Of a DNA stretch of 64,000 bases, positions 36,751 to 49,219 are shown piece by piece. A program made the translations under genes and the position numbers. The notes beneath the pieces are model-generated. The model had not been told where the DNA came from, did no database searches, and saw only the letters and a list, made by a program, of their open reading frames with translations. The DNA is from Oryzias latipes (taxonomy: Eukaryota; Chordata; Actinopteri; Beloniformes; Adrianichthyidae), in NCBI RefSeq assembly GCF_002234675.1, contig NC_019875.2, positions 26,440,299 to 26,504,298 on the forward strand, read 5' to 3'. The stretch's first letter is position 1; each line of letters begins with the position of its first letter.

Positions 36751-38760
36751 TTGCAGGTTCATTGTTAAAACATTTATCGAAACTAGAGCAGGAAACCACC
36801 TAATTTGTAGTCCCTGGCTGTGTGGGCTTCATGTAGACCTACATTTTGGGCAGAGTATCTGTGAACGCCCACACGAGAGATTACTCCTTTTTACGCAGGA
36901 AAGCCACAACAAAGCAGTATTTACCTGTTCAGCGTCGTGCCATTTTATCAGCGTACATTTGGATTCTTTTTCTTTTTTTGGTATTTATTACTGGTAATCA
37001 GCCCATTTAAAATTTTCAGCTTGATTACAGTCAATGAGGACCAGAGAATCCCTAATCAAACTACATTCAAGTACCTTCAATCTTTTTGTTCTTATTTTTT
37101 AACATTGGTCTTTCAAAATTTCTGAAAAAAAAACGTTGGTCTGTTCTTGCAAAACTTTAATTTACCATAAGAAGAATGCGTGATTTAGGTTAACCATCTG
37201 GACACTGTTACTGAACAGCTTAATTAATACGTTTTTTATTCAGTAATTAAAAAAAAAAAGCCAAATATTTTCTAAATTATAAGTCAGAAAGTCTGCACAG
37301 AACAGTTGATCAATAACCAGGTCACTGCTTTGGTGTTGTGCCATTTTATGATGCCTGCGCTGACAGCTTCCCCCTGCTTGAGCGTCAGCGTCACACACAG
37401 GACTAGAACAATGCAGATCACCGGAAAGCTACAGCAACTGAGGTCTGCAGCGTAAAATCAGTGGTGGCTTGTAGCCTGCGGTACTTCCTGTCAATGTTCT
37501 TATCATGACGCTAATCAGCGCAGAGCTGTGTGGTAACATCATTTCTCTGTTACATTCGTGCCCGTGCTTTTATGACTTTGTTGGACATGTCAGTCGTCAG
37601 AGTGGTTTTGTGTTTTCTACTTACATGCATGTCGGGTTGGATGCATGGACAGTGGACTAGTTAAAAGGCGCATGATGGCAATACTTTGTGCCAGAAATTT
37701 TAAAGTAGAGTTTTTTTTAAATATATTTTTTAAATGAAAACCTCAAACTATATCAACATGATCTTTATGTTTTCAGGAGAAATTCATCAGGATTCATCCC
37801 TCTGTGAACACGTTAGAGTTAGATTGTTTCTAACAATTGCTGTGAATGAGGATGACAGTGTTTGACGGGTTGTATTGATCACCCAAAATTCTACAAATAT
37901 ATCTGTACACACATGGGCAATCAAGAGTTTGGTCATTTAAGGAAAGGAAAAGTCAGGAAAGCTTTAGTTTTTGAGTTTTGGGGTCAGCATGCATGAAGAA
38001 ATCCGTTTCTATTAATCCCAGATGAGTATTATCATTTAATTTCTTTTTATGTTATATTTGTGTTATAAATTTGAATTGTGTGTAGGTATTTGAGTGTGTT
38101 GGGGAGTACGATTTAAATGGAACCAAATGAGTGTTTATGACAAATAAATAATAACAAATAATGACAAATATGTGTCAGAGGTATCAGTGTGTATATTTCA
38201 AGATGTATATTTGTGTGTAGTATGGATTTGAAACTGAATGTGTACTCAGCAGAGAAGGAACGAGACTATAATACATGGTGGGTGCACTGGGTGCGGTAAT
38301 AAATTTGGTCTGGGGTACAAAGGGGGGGGGGGATTTATAAGGCTTTTACTTCTTCTCACTCAATTTCAAAAAAAAATTTTTGTCCTGTTTTCCCTTTTTA
38401 AAGTATATGTCCAAAATAAAATATCATCATCAAACATTATCAATCATCATATTATTACTTTTAGTCTTCTCCATTATCTATTATCTGTCACATTTATTCA
38501 CCTTACTAAAAAAAAAAAACTCCTTTTGGCCTGATAACAAAGTAGGCATATATTAAATGGGCCTAATTGAATTCACAATTACATTTACTTACTTAACAAT
38601 CTCAAATAGTAGTACTTTAAAAAAAAACACCAAAGTTCTAATAATGATCAATGGTGATTCTGTTATAGTGGTTGAAAAAAATAAAACATAAGGTTTAATT
38701 TAGCCTACTCATAGTGTAACATGAATATTAGTTCAAAGATGACTGTTTATTGTCAAATAT
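36751..38760. other. Intergenic stretch, no gene seen
   Basis: AT-rich DNA with a GC-richer patch at about 37320-37520 and a poly(G) run near 38323-38332. No protein-coding exon or structural RNA was recognised. Confidence 0.45.
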
Positions 38761-39039
38761 AATTTAGAAAGTGTGTAGTCACACTTGGTTTTCTAAATAT
38801 GAGCGGCCATTGGTGAACTTTTTTCTTGGCCGCACGGACCCAGAGGAAGGGTTAAAGTTAGGTTTACGGTTCCAGTTAAGGTTAAACCACCAAATGGTTC
38901 CTGAGTGCAGCTGTTTCTGCAGCTCACCGCTCCTCCAGCAGATGGATCACATGCGGAGGACACATTTCACAGACATTTGGAGCGTGACAACTAACGGAAC
39001 TTTCATTTTAAATACGTGCGGCCAGCAACAAAATCCAGC

Positions 39040-40062
39040 CTTGGACACACTTAAAATACATGCGGGCGATGCAGCAATCCATGCATGGAGGATTCCATCC
39101 CAAATACAGCACCCTGAGACTGTATGCTAGCCGCAATGAAGGAGGCCAAGGACTAGCGCGGAAGCCACTATCCCGGATGAAACATCCAAGATGCATGAGT
39201 AAAGCTCAAGGCCCCAACTGACAGTGTGCTCAGTGAATGTCTCAGACAATGGAGAGCAGAGGATAGGAGGACAGATCCTCATGGGAGGAATTACCCCTGC
39301 ATGGGATGCACCACCGGACCATAACTGAAGTGGCTGACATCAAGAAGTCCTACCAATGGCTGGAAAGGGCTGGCCTACAGGACAGCCCCGAAGCACTCAT
39401 CCTAGCAGCACAGGAACAAGCCCTGAGCACCAGAGCAATAGAGGCTCAGATCTACCACACCAGACAAGACCCAAGGTGTAGGCTGTGCAAAGAGGCGCCT
39501 GAAACAATCCAGCACATAACTGCAGGACGTAAGATGCTGGCAGGGAAAGCATACATGGAGCGCCACAATCAAGTGGCTGGAATAATATACAGGAACGTGT
39601 GCAGAATATGGACTGGAAACCCCAAGGTCAAAATGGGAAATTGTGCCGAAGGTGGTAGAGAATGAGAGGGCAAAGATCCTGTGGGACTTCCAGATCCAGA
39701 CTAGTAGGATGGTAATGGCGAACCAACCAGACATTGTAGTGGTGGATAAAGAACAGAGGAAAGCCGTTGTGGTGGATGTAGCAGTGCCAAGCAATGGGAA
39801 CATCAGGAAGAAGGAACATGAGAAACTGGAGAAATACCAGGGACTCAGAGAAGAACTGGAAAAAGCCTGGAAAGTGAAGGTGACAGTGGTGTCTGTGGTA
39901 ATTGGAGCACTCGGGGCAGTAACCCCCAAGCTGGGCGAGTGGCTACAACAGATACCTGGAAAGACCTCAGACCTCTCAGTCCAGAAAAGTGCAGTGCTAG
40001 GAACAGCTAAGATACTGCGCAGGACCCTCAAGCTCCCAGGCCTCTGGTAGAGGACGCGAGCT
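39040..40062 (+). mobile_element. R2-type non-LTR retrotransposon, 3' fragment with restriction-like endonuclease
   Basis: Two overlapping frames, 39306-39665 and 39643-40050, together encode the C-terminus of an R2-like LINE protein. The first has the Cys/His knuckle (CRLCKEAPETIQH). The second has the PD-(D/E)xK-type endonuclease region (QPDIVVVD, then VVVDVAVPSNGNIRKKEHEK) and ends KILRRTLKLPGLW, a tail shared by many fish copies. A one-base shift in an A-run near 39630 separates the frames. Upstream pieces (39040-39300) are broken by stops. The reverse transcriptase is absent, as in a 5'-truncated insertion. Confidence 0.8.
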
Positions 40063-40108
40063 TGGAGGAGAGACCACCCGCGGAGGGTGAGAGGGGCATT
40101 TATATATA

Positions 40109-41402
40109 CAGTGGTGGACAAAATTGTTGGTACCCCTCAGTTAAAGAAAGAAAGTCCACAATGCTCACTGAAATGACTTGAAACGTTCAAAAGTAACAAT
40201 AAATTAAAATTTATTGAAAATTAAATTATAAAAATCAGCCATTACTTATGAGTTGTTGATTAACAGAATTATTGAAAAAAACAAACTAATGAAATAGGGC
40301 TGGACAAAAATGATGGTACTTCCATAAAAGACTGAGAACTAATCGCCCAGAAGGTCAGGTATGTCCTTTAATTGACATCACAGCTGTTTTCAAACCCATA
40401 ATCAGTCAGTCTGCCTATTTAAAGGGAGTCAAATAGTCACGTTGCTTTTTGGTGAAAAGGTGTGTACCACACTGAACATGGACAACAGAAAGCAAAGGAG
40501 AGAATTGTCCCAGGACATTAGAAACAAAATTATAGAAAAACATCGTAAAGGTAAAGGTTGTAAAACCATCTCTAAGTAGCTTGAAGTTCCACATATTATT
40601 CAGAAGTTTAAGACCTGCGGGACAGTAGCCAACCTCCCTGGACGTGGTGGGAAGAGGACAATTGATGACAAATTGAGGAGACGGATATTTGGAACTGTGT
40701 CCAAAGAGCCCAGAACAACCTCCAAAGACATTAAAGGTGAACTCCTAGATCAAGGTACATCAGTGTCAGATCGCACTGAATGTCAAACTCAATGTTTGAC
40801 CCAGAGTGGACTTCATGGGAGACGACCAAGGAGGACACCACTGTTGAAAGGAAATCATAAAAAAACTAGACTGGAATTTGCAAAAATGGATGTTGACAAG
40901 CCACAAAGCTTCTGGGAAAATGTCCTTTGGACAGATGAGACAAAACTGGAACTTTTTGGTAAGGCATATCAGCTCTATGTTCTTAGACTCAAAAATGAAG
41001 CATACAACGAAAATAACACTGTCCCTAAACATGGAGGAGGCTAGGTTCTGTTTTGGGGCTACTTTGCTGCACCTGGCACAGGGTGTCTCGAAATTGTGCA
41101 AGGTAGGTAAAAAGAAATCTCTAGATTATCAAGGCATTTTGGATAGAAATGTGCTGCACCTGTGGACAGGTGCAGAAGGCACATTGACAAATACAGAAAC
41201 CGTTTAATTGCAGTGATTTTCTCAAAAGGTTATGGGTACCATCATTTTTGTCCAGCCCTATTTCATTAGTTTGTTTTTTTCAATAATTCTGTTAATCAAC
41301 AACTCAAAAGCAATGGCTGATTTTGATTATTTAATTTTCAATAAATTTTAGTTTATTGTTACTTTTGAACGTTTCAAGTCATTTCAACGAGGACTTTCTT
41401 TG
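40109..41402 (+). mobile_element. Tc1-like transposon with about 200-base inverted repeats, internally deleted
   Basis: The left end begins CAGTGGTGGACAAAATTGTT after TATATA. The block 40130-40325 is an inverted match to 41215-41402, including GGGCTGGACAAAAATGATGG and its complement. The transposase starts near 40478 (MDNRKQRRELSQDIRNKII) with a stop in the HTH, then PGRGGKR at about 40640, then a frame from 40673 carrying the second catalytic Asp (VLWTDETK near 40930). The last third, including the third acidic residue, is deleted. The outermost part of the right end is lost in AT repeats. It cannot move by itself. Confidence 0.85.
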
Positions 41403-41506
41403 TATATTTATATATCTATGTACATATATAGATATATAGCGATATATATCTCTATAGATATATATCGCTATATATCTATAGAGATATATATCTCTATAGA
41501 TATATA
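41400..41506. repeat. Palindromic AT-rich repeat (TATAGAGATATATATCGC type)
   Basis: A run of TATAT, AGAGATATATATCTCT and ATCGCTATATAT units that are mutually self-complementary. It directly abuts the right end of the Tc1 copy and lies about 250 bases upstream of the dusp22 start codon. Confidence 0.7.
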
Positions 41507-41760
41507 GTTTTGACAGTTATTACAAATAAGCATTATTCTGTAATTGAAAGTGAAGCTAAAGGCATTTGATACAATTCTACTACAGTTCCCAAGATTCAAC
41601 GCGGGAACCTGAGCACCACTCTTTAACCCTCCGGGTTCGGACATGAAGTGCAGCGACAGACCTGCAGCGTATGGGGACTAGAGCCCAGCAGCAGCCCTCC
41701 AAACGCGATCAAGTGTCAGTGAAGGCACAGATTTCCAGTGTTTTCAGGCGGACTGTCAGC

Positions 41761-44700
41761 ATGGGGAATGGGATCAACAAGGTACGTCTCCGTCCCATCT
41801 GTGACCACCTCACGTTTGATGTCATATCGATCGGATCCAAAAATACAACTTTTTTTGGTCTCCCAATGAATCGCTTGTTGTTGTGCGGTTTTCTTACTCT
41901 ACTTACTAGGTTTTATTTTTGTTGTTATTTTCTTCACCTTCAGTTCAGTTTCCCTCGTCAGAGTTTCGTTGAAGAACTTTCGTTTTTTGGATCCGTCATT
42001 TTGCTCTGATCTTTGGCTAAACCTGTGATTTCTTTGTTGCTCCTTGCAGGTCCTTCCAGACCTATATTTGGGGAATTTCAAAGGTGTGTCCAATTTTGAG
42101 TTTTTTATGCATTGAACTATCTCACTTCCTATGTAATTGTATTGTCGTCCTCCCAGATGCCAGAGACGGAGAAGCGCTTGCCAGAAACAATATCACACAC
42201 ATCCTGTCCATTCATGACAGTGCAGCTCCCATTCTACAGGTGAGATGGCCTCCTGCTTCCTGCCCCTATGGAGGGAATAAGGAACCGAATTTGTACCTGC
42301 TGAGATCAGTTTGGTTCATGAACCAGTCTAGCTGGTTGTTCAAGAACTAGTCACTTGTAACTCCAGAGTTTGGGATTTATCAGGGTATGAAGGAGAAAGT
42401 CGGTCCACAGCAGCTGGTATAGAGATGTAGCAGGAGTGGGTGTCAGAGTAGGCGGCTGTTCTGGCTTTGGTAAGCGGGTAACATGCAGACTCTTTGAATA
42501 TTTTATTTTCTTAACTGCTGTTTTTCTCTTGAAAATTAAAAGCATAAAATGTGTAAAAGTAATGCCACAAGCTGTGTATAATCACAAGTCTGCAGGTATG
42601 TTTGAAACAACTGAAGGTCAAACTAAAAGGTAGAACAGACTTCTCACAGGTGTGCCTTGTCCACTAGGAGATGACCTACCTCTGCATTATAGCGTCTGAC
42701 TTGGTCACACAAAACCTGTAAGTGCTGGAAACCTGTAAGTATGATGCTGCACTAAGACACGCCCATCGAAAGCTGAAAAAGAAAGCGAGAAAACATTGTC
42801 AATTTCAGGCCACACTGTGGTGGGCGTCCTGAGTTATTTATTTGATTTTCAAGCGGATGTGTAAATGATATGCGTCCACAGCCTCAACATTCAACTGTGA
42901 AATCTTTCTCTTTGCAAATGGCTGCTCTCTTACATGAAAATGTACAAAAAATGTCCCATTTTGTTGTTTAAAACCTCCATAAAGAGGAAGATGAAACTGC
43001 TAATGCAGTGTTTTATGACCAACAACACATTTTCTGCAGCCTTTTAGGACTTCTAACTCGTTTTTTTTTGTAAAGTTAATAACAATATCATACAGCATGT
43101 TGCACATGCAGACAAATGTTTAACTGGTTTTAATGAATAATTATGTCCATTTCTGTTATCATTTATTTGAAAACGTTAACTCGGTTGGTAAGTAGACTGA
43201 AAAAAAAATCAAACTGCAGGAGGGAGTTTAACCTCCACAGGACTGATGGGGAAAATGTTCACCTGTAAAGATAAAACATGTCAAAAGATACATTTTTTTC
43301 AGATAAAAGCAGAATAAAATACTTTGGCAAAATGATTTGTTTAAATCTTGAACCTGACATCTTTTATTAAAGGTTTAGGTGAAAGTATCATGATGTGGGT
43401 TGTCTGGAAAGGTGGTAAACAACCCCTGACCTTGTAGGTTGTGTCATAAGAATAAAAGTCATATTTTCAATTAAAATTCACAAAGCTTTTAATGTGAAGA
43501 GAAACGCCACAAACATCCAAGGTCTAGAACTGCAAATGGGGAGAAATATGATGGTTACAAGACATTTCACTAACATATTTTTAGGTCTTAAATAATTGTT
43601 CCTTTTTCTTTAGCCAAATAATGAGGCATGTTTTTATTACCTAATCATCAGCTGTGTCTAAAAACAGCTCTGATTGACTCCTTCCCCCTCAGATTCCAAA
43701 CAGGAAGTAGCTACTGGTTCCAAGACGCCAACATTTCATAGACTTCTATAGAGAAATAAACAGCTGTTACTCAGTCATTCAGAACAACCATTCTTCCTCT
43801 GCTACCTCATTTTTTTAACATGTTCTTGATAATCCTATTTTTTATTAAATATTTTCTGTATTCACGAATAAACTGACCAATCTTATGTCTCAATAAAAGT
43901 AGATGGTCTCTTGTTGAACATTCAAAACATTTGATTGACAGATCTTTCAAGTGGTAGGGATGTGGATTTCACAATGGCCCACTCCTGACTGGTGGGAGTG
44001 GTTGCCATAGTAACGTCGACTCAGACCAAGTCCCAACCAATCATTCCTATCTAACGATATCAGGCTCCAATATGGCAGCATACAATTGCAAAAAAATGCT
44101 GCCTGAATTGACGGAGTCTGTCAGAATTCCCACCCTATTCCCTAACTACTAAAAAGCTATAAAGTGCGGCACTATGTAGTGCCCTGGATTTTAAAAGCAA
44201 TTTGGACACCAATGCTCACTACTTTTTTTGTTTGTTTTTTATTAAACCGCGACTATGATGTCATTGATTTTAAAAATCTACTTAATATCTTTACCTTAAT
44301 GATCATTTATAAATCCACTGTCGTGTGAAGATAAAATGATGATGGTTCATTAAAAAAATACATTTGTTTTGGTAAAAATTGTTCAGACGCAATACAGTCT
44401 GGTCTATATTTTCTAATGTAGTGAGCATCGTTGCACACTGGGTTTTTGCAGAGACTTCTGGGAAATTTGTAGGGCACTCAATTTCGGAGCTGTATGCAGT
44501 GAGTAGTGAAGGAATTCGGACACAACCTTAGACTATTTCAAAACTCCCTCCCCATTCCTTAACTACCATAAAACTATATAGGGCGGGACTATCGAATGCC
44601 CTGGATTGTAAAAGCATTTTGGACACTATGCTACCAATTTCCCGAAGCGAAAACCTCATAAAAATAAACATTTTACAAAAACTATTTATGAATCCACTGA

Positions 44701-47695
44701 AGATGAAAGCTTGGATGCTTTATCAAATTAAAATACTTTTTTTTTCCACTTGAAAAATCGTTTAAATGTAATGCATCGTAGTCTGTATTCGCCAATCTAG
44801 TGACCATCCATGCATGCTGGTTTTTCGTAGAGGCTTCTGGGAAATTAGGAGACACCGCGATTATAGTGCACTAGGTAGTGAATAGTGAAGGAATTTGGAC
44901 ATAATCTTAATTCTGTTGGAGGCAGGAGTGAGCCCTTCTCTACTGATGACAACATGCTCACTATAGCGCCAGTTCTCAGAAACATTCAATGAACCAAATA
45001 TGAACGTGGACATTTGAATGTTTAGAGATCCTGTGTGAAATTAGGACATCAATTTAGCAAAATTTGGTATTGAAAAGATAAGGAAAAGTGTAGCTAAACT
45101 AACTCTGCATTCACATTACAGTTGTTGCAGTGCATGAGTTCAGTAACAGCATGGGGCTTTTTATTTTTATTTTTACAGATCTTATTCTCAAAACTGTCAT
45201 CTCACTGGCTTTTTTCCCTCCACAGGACTCAGCACTTTAAGGAAAGTATAATGTTCATACACGAGTCTCGGCTAAAAGGAGAAGGCTGCCTCGTTCACTG
45301 GTGAGAGCAAGATGACCTTTGCCCCTGACAGGGAGAGCCTGTCAGGGGCATACTTTGGTTTAGTGAGAGACGTGTTTAGGTGGTTGAACTAGATCGATTT
45401 GCTTTGTGAAATTTCCTTAATGTACAGTTCAAATAAACTGATACATGTATGGGCTCAAGCGAAGCCTGTGCTACTGCTGCAAAGAAATTCAATAAAAATG
45501 GATGGCCTATTTTAGAACTTCCCAAAATGCAAAGCGCAGCAACAACGTTCTGCTCACCGGGTAAAGTTATATTTAGCTGGGCAGAATTTTCTCAGAAATA
45601 CACTTAGCTATTTCTGATAGTTTTTTTTTTTTGCTCCATTTATCAAAATGTATATGAAGCTTTTAATCAATCTATATTTATTCAATTTGATACTAGAACC
45701 TCTGCAGTTTGATTGGCAGACAACACTTCCTGTATTTGTATATGTATGCAAATAAAACTTGTTTTTTGGCTTATGCTACAGTGACTTAACTACAGTTAAG
45801 CATCACATGAGGCGTAAACCGACTTAATAACAAACTTTGCATAATTTTCCACCTGCTGGATTGAACTCTCCTAACATGAGTTTTCTTTTTTAATGAAAAG
45901 TAATGACGTATTTTTTCTTTTACGACAGATTTGACATCTTTGTTAACCCAATGCAGATTCTGAATATGAAACATGAGCGTCTTAGACTAAAATTTAGGAT
46001 TGAAATGAAGGAATTGTTCTACTTCACGTCCAGTGAGGTTTGTTTTAAACAATTATTGGACCGTTTTGGCAGAGATCTACAAATTCTAAGCTTGGACAAA
46101 CAACTAATTACAGTTTTGTCCACCAAGACAGATTTTACATTTAGCAATTACATACATCACCTAGAAATCCTTTTCATAAAGCTCCAATGGTCATATATGT
46201 ATTAATACATATTCATACATTGGAATGATTTAGGACCAGATTATTAAAGTTAATGATCTGATAATTAATATAAATAATGTAAGGCTAAGGAATTTGTGTT
46301 AACATTAGCTTGCATCTTTACATTTTCAATTGGAGTTCTTCTTTGTGTTTATTTGTATAGTTTGGCTGGAGTGTCCCGCAGTGTCACCTTGGTGGTGGCG
46401 TACATCATGACCGTGACAAGTCTGGGCTGGGAGGAGGCGCTGGCCGCCGTTCGGGTTGTTCGGCCGTGCGCCTGTCCCAACCTGAGCTTCCAGCGTCAGC
46501 TCCAAGAGTTTGAGGCCACCCAAGCTGAACAGGTCAGTGGAACAAATCAGGGAATTCATACTCGAGGGTTTTTTGTGTTGCATGGACCTGTACGGGTGCT
46601 GCGAGTTTTTGGGTTTTCGGAGCCCGGGTAGGGTCGTAGAGAGGAGCGGCTCCATCTTAAAGGGAGTGCAGGTGGGTCTTGCAGGATTTTGGAGGCGTTG
46701 AAAAAATAAAGAACCTTTATGACACGCCTCCGTCTCAACTGCTTCAACCTTCAGCTGCACTCACAACAGACTGCATCGACTCACATTCAAGCAGCCACCT
46801 TCAATGAAAAGTCGATGCATAGGCGGGGAGACCAGAATTTCAGGCTTCCCTGTCCGGAATGCTCGTGATCATGTGTCACTTCGCTTGTTTTAAAGTGCGG
46901 TCACGGGCTCTTCCTACAGATCGCGTTCATTGATCGCGCGCTGAAAGTTCAACCAGTTGAACTTCTTTGCACTGAACTGCGGCAACGTGGCGCCGTGACC
47001 AACAGGGGACTCAGTTTGATAGTGTAGCTTCCTTTTTAAAACATGGAAGTTGCAACCTTTGTAAACATGAACACAAAGGATAAATTAATAATTGGGTTTT
47101 GTACCTGGCCAGATTAAAACAGAAAGCCTAAAACAAGATTTGCAGGATTTGCACCGATTTGACTTTTCACATCAACTTTCATCCCACTGTAGGTAGAGGA
47201 CAAGCGCTAGCAAACAGTAAAAAAAACGAAGTCCCCTTCCCTGCCGCTCCGCGCGCGTCCGGTGTGAACACCACCGGATGAATGGGCGTTCGCAAAACCC
47301 TGTATGGTGCGTTCTTGAAAGCACTACACGCGGACGGTGTGAATCCTGTGTGAATTCCTTTAGTGTTGTTTTAGTGTTACCTAAAACTGTCTGCATTCGT
47401 GCAGAAAAAAATGTGTATGAACATTTTTGCTGTATGGGCTCACTCAGCAGTCTACGTCCTTGATATTTGGTGCAGACCATCTGCCCCATACAGGTTTGGC
47501 CATTTTTGGCCCACAGACAGCCCGTATCTACCCATAAGGGAAGTTTGGACTAAGACTTTAAGTATTGATATGAATAAACAAAGCAAGGCTTTTTTTTTTC
47601 TCAAGTTCAGAGAATGGCTACAAAAGGAATACAAGGACAACCCGTTCAACGATGAAGCTGACATACGGAACTTGCAACCAGAAAGCTCCAAGTGA
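41761..47695 (+). CDS. dusp22: Dual specificity phosphatase 22, 7 exons
   Basis: Small cytosolic/membrane-attached dual-specificity phosphatase that acts in JNK and T-cell-receptor signalling. Exons: 41761-41781, 42050-42083, 42157-42239, 42668-42717, 45226-45300, 46361-46532, 47606-47695; all in frame, 174 aa (human 184). The N-terminus MGNGINK matches human and carries the Gly2 N-myristoylation site. General acid Asp57 (IIASD) and the catalytic loop HCLAGVSRS with Cys88 and Arg94 sit at the human positions. The Cys88 codon is split across the exon 5/6 junction (TG|T). The start at 41761 has a good context (A at -3, G at +4). An in-frame ATG 30 codons upstream (41671) has a weaker context. 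The C-terminus ends ESSK, shorter than human. AATAAA at 47919-47924. All active-site residues are present. Confidence 0.95.
42718..45225 (+). other. dusp22 intron 4 with interspersed repeats
   Basis: About 2.5 kb. The stretch at about 43600-44100 resembles repeated fish sequence (for example AGAAATAAACAGCTGTTACT), but its boundaries are not clear. Two adjacent related elements occupy 44125-44908 (separate entry). No coding content was recognised. Confidence 0.5.
44125..44908. repeat. Two tandem copies of a short inverted-end element in dusp22 intron 4
   Basis: Units 44125-44528 and 44535-44908 align over most of their length. Both contain CCTTAACTAC-like starts, GCCCTGGATT (44205 and 44600), TTTATRAATCCACTG, CTTCTGGGAAATT, and AGTAGTGAAGGAATTCGGAC near the end. 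The start (GAATTCCCACCCTATTCCCT) and the end are imperfect inverted repeats, the signature of a non-autonomous DNA transposon. Either one copy duplicated or two inserted side by side. Confidence 0.65.
45301..47605 (+). other. dusp22 introns 5 and 6 (with exon 6 between them)
   Basis: Intron 5 (45301-46360) is AT-rich with nothing recognised. Intron 6 (46533-47605) has a GC-richer section at about 46840-47340 with repeat-like character (CGCGCGTCCGGTGTGAACAC). No gene was seen in it. Confidence 0.45.
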
Positions 47696-49217
47696 AAGAT
47701 GAGGAAAAGGATGAAGAAGACATTCTTCTCTGAACTTTGTCTGAAGGTGTTTGATCTTCGACCTTTGCAGCACTGCCTAGACTGTGCAATGCATTTCCAT
47801 TATGGTCTACAGTCAGACTGCAAACTCTGTATTTGATGCTCATGAATGTAAAAATATTCTAAAACGAATGTCTAAAAAAATATATAAACTACAAAAACTG
47901 TACTGTATGTGTTTTATAAATAAAAGCTGAACAAATGAGAATAGTTTATTTACCTAATTATTGAGACATGATTTTATTTTTTCGTTGATGTTGCAAACCC
48001 AGAAGCTACATTAGGTTGGTGGTCGGTGGGTGCTGACACTAAATGTGATCATGCATGTTCTGTGTGCTGTTCAGCGCAGTTTCCTGGGTCTCTTCCTGTT
48101 TGTCTGATGAGCAACGAAGGTCATGCATGGGAGCATCAAGCCAAAATGGTCTTACAAGACTTTTGGCTCCGTTGAATTTTAAACTCACAAATTAATAAAG
48201 CATTTAATAAAGTATGAGTAGTTAAAAGAATCATTTAACGTCAGAGAGAATATGCTTTGAACTGCATACAGGGCATGCACAGGAGGAACCACTGGAGGGC
48301 AGTGTTGCAAACTTTTTACATTTGGAATAATCTCATATTTTAAATTAAAGTTTGTATTTCTGACTTTTTTTTGTTTTAATTGGTAAATGTGACATTTCCT
48401 AATAATTACTTAGACATATTTAGGTATTTTCAGGTAGAGTTTCTATCAGTAGATGGTCGTTTGGATCAGATTTTCCTTTTTAGGTAATTTCTTTTGGGAT
48501 ATTTAGTGATGGGAAGTGTAAATTGTTCCATTCCGTTGTGATCTGCGTTCAGGGTGTCACTAGAGGGATTCCCCACGACACCGCTGCGTGGGTGAATTCA
48601 GGCTTTCAGAGAAGTGAACGCGCCAAATTGCAGCACATCTCTTCTTGAACTTCTCTGAGCCCCAGAAGCTCCTCCCTGAAAAATCAAGATGTGAGAAAGT
48701 TTAAGAGCAGGACCCCGAGATCCCCGCCTGCAGCTTACAGTGGGGCCCCTGCGGATCCAAAGGTAAGCTGTTTTAAAACCCATAAATGTCTCTCATCTTC
48801 AGATGATGCGTTCATTTGAAAAAAATCATCTTAACAAACATATATTTGATACCATTTAGAAAATATTTAAATTGATAAACATACAGGGTTTTACATTTTG
48901 CAAAAAAATGAAATGCTTGTTGTGCAATTATTCTTGTAAACGAGTCACATTTCTTTGACGTGATTCATTTTATTACTCACTTCCTTTATGTTTTTGTACA
49001 GGATTGTCGCCCAAAATGTTAGTCGTAACTTGTGTGAAGTAAAAGCGATAACGCAGTTGTAACACTAAGGCTTGTTGGCAAGCATGTGGAACTCAAGTAA
49101 TGAGACTTCAGCAACTTTTCAAATGCTCTTTTAATAGGAATCACCAGTGTGTGTGTCTTTAAAATCAACTATCAGGAAGGGAACGGTTGAATTCTTTTCC
49201 TTCATTTTCTGTTGCAG
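47696..49217 (+). other. dusp22 3' UTR, spacer and likely irf4 5' non-coding exon
   Basis: The dusp22 poly(A) signal is at 47919-47924. The GC-richer block at about 48530-48762 ends with AAAG|GTAAGC at 48762, a strong splice donor. The first coding exon of irf4 has an acceptor two bases before its ATG (TTGCAG|AGATG at 49218). A non-coding irf4 exon 1 ending at 48762 is therefore likely, by inference from splice sites only. Confidence 0.45.
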
Positions 49218-49219
49218 AG

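Noticed and set aside
39402-40121. Long minus-strand open frame (239 codons)
   Set aside because: It is the antisense shadow of the R2-type endonuclease region, which has recognisable residues on the plus strand.
46296-46631. An independent open frame of 111 codons
   Set aside because: It is dusp22 exon 6 with intron sequence on both sides; the true coding part is 46361-46532.
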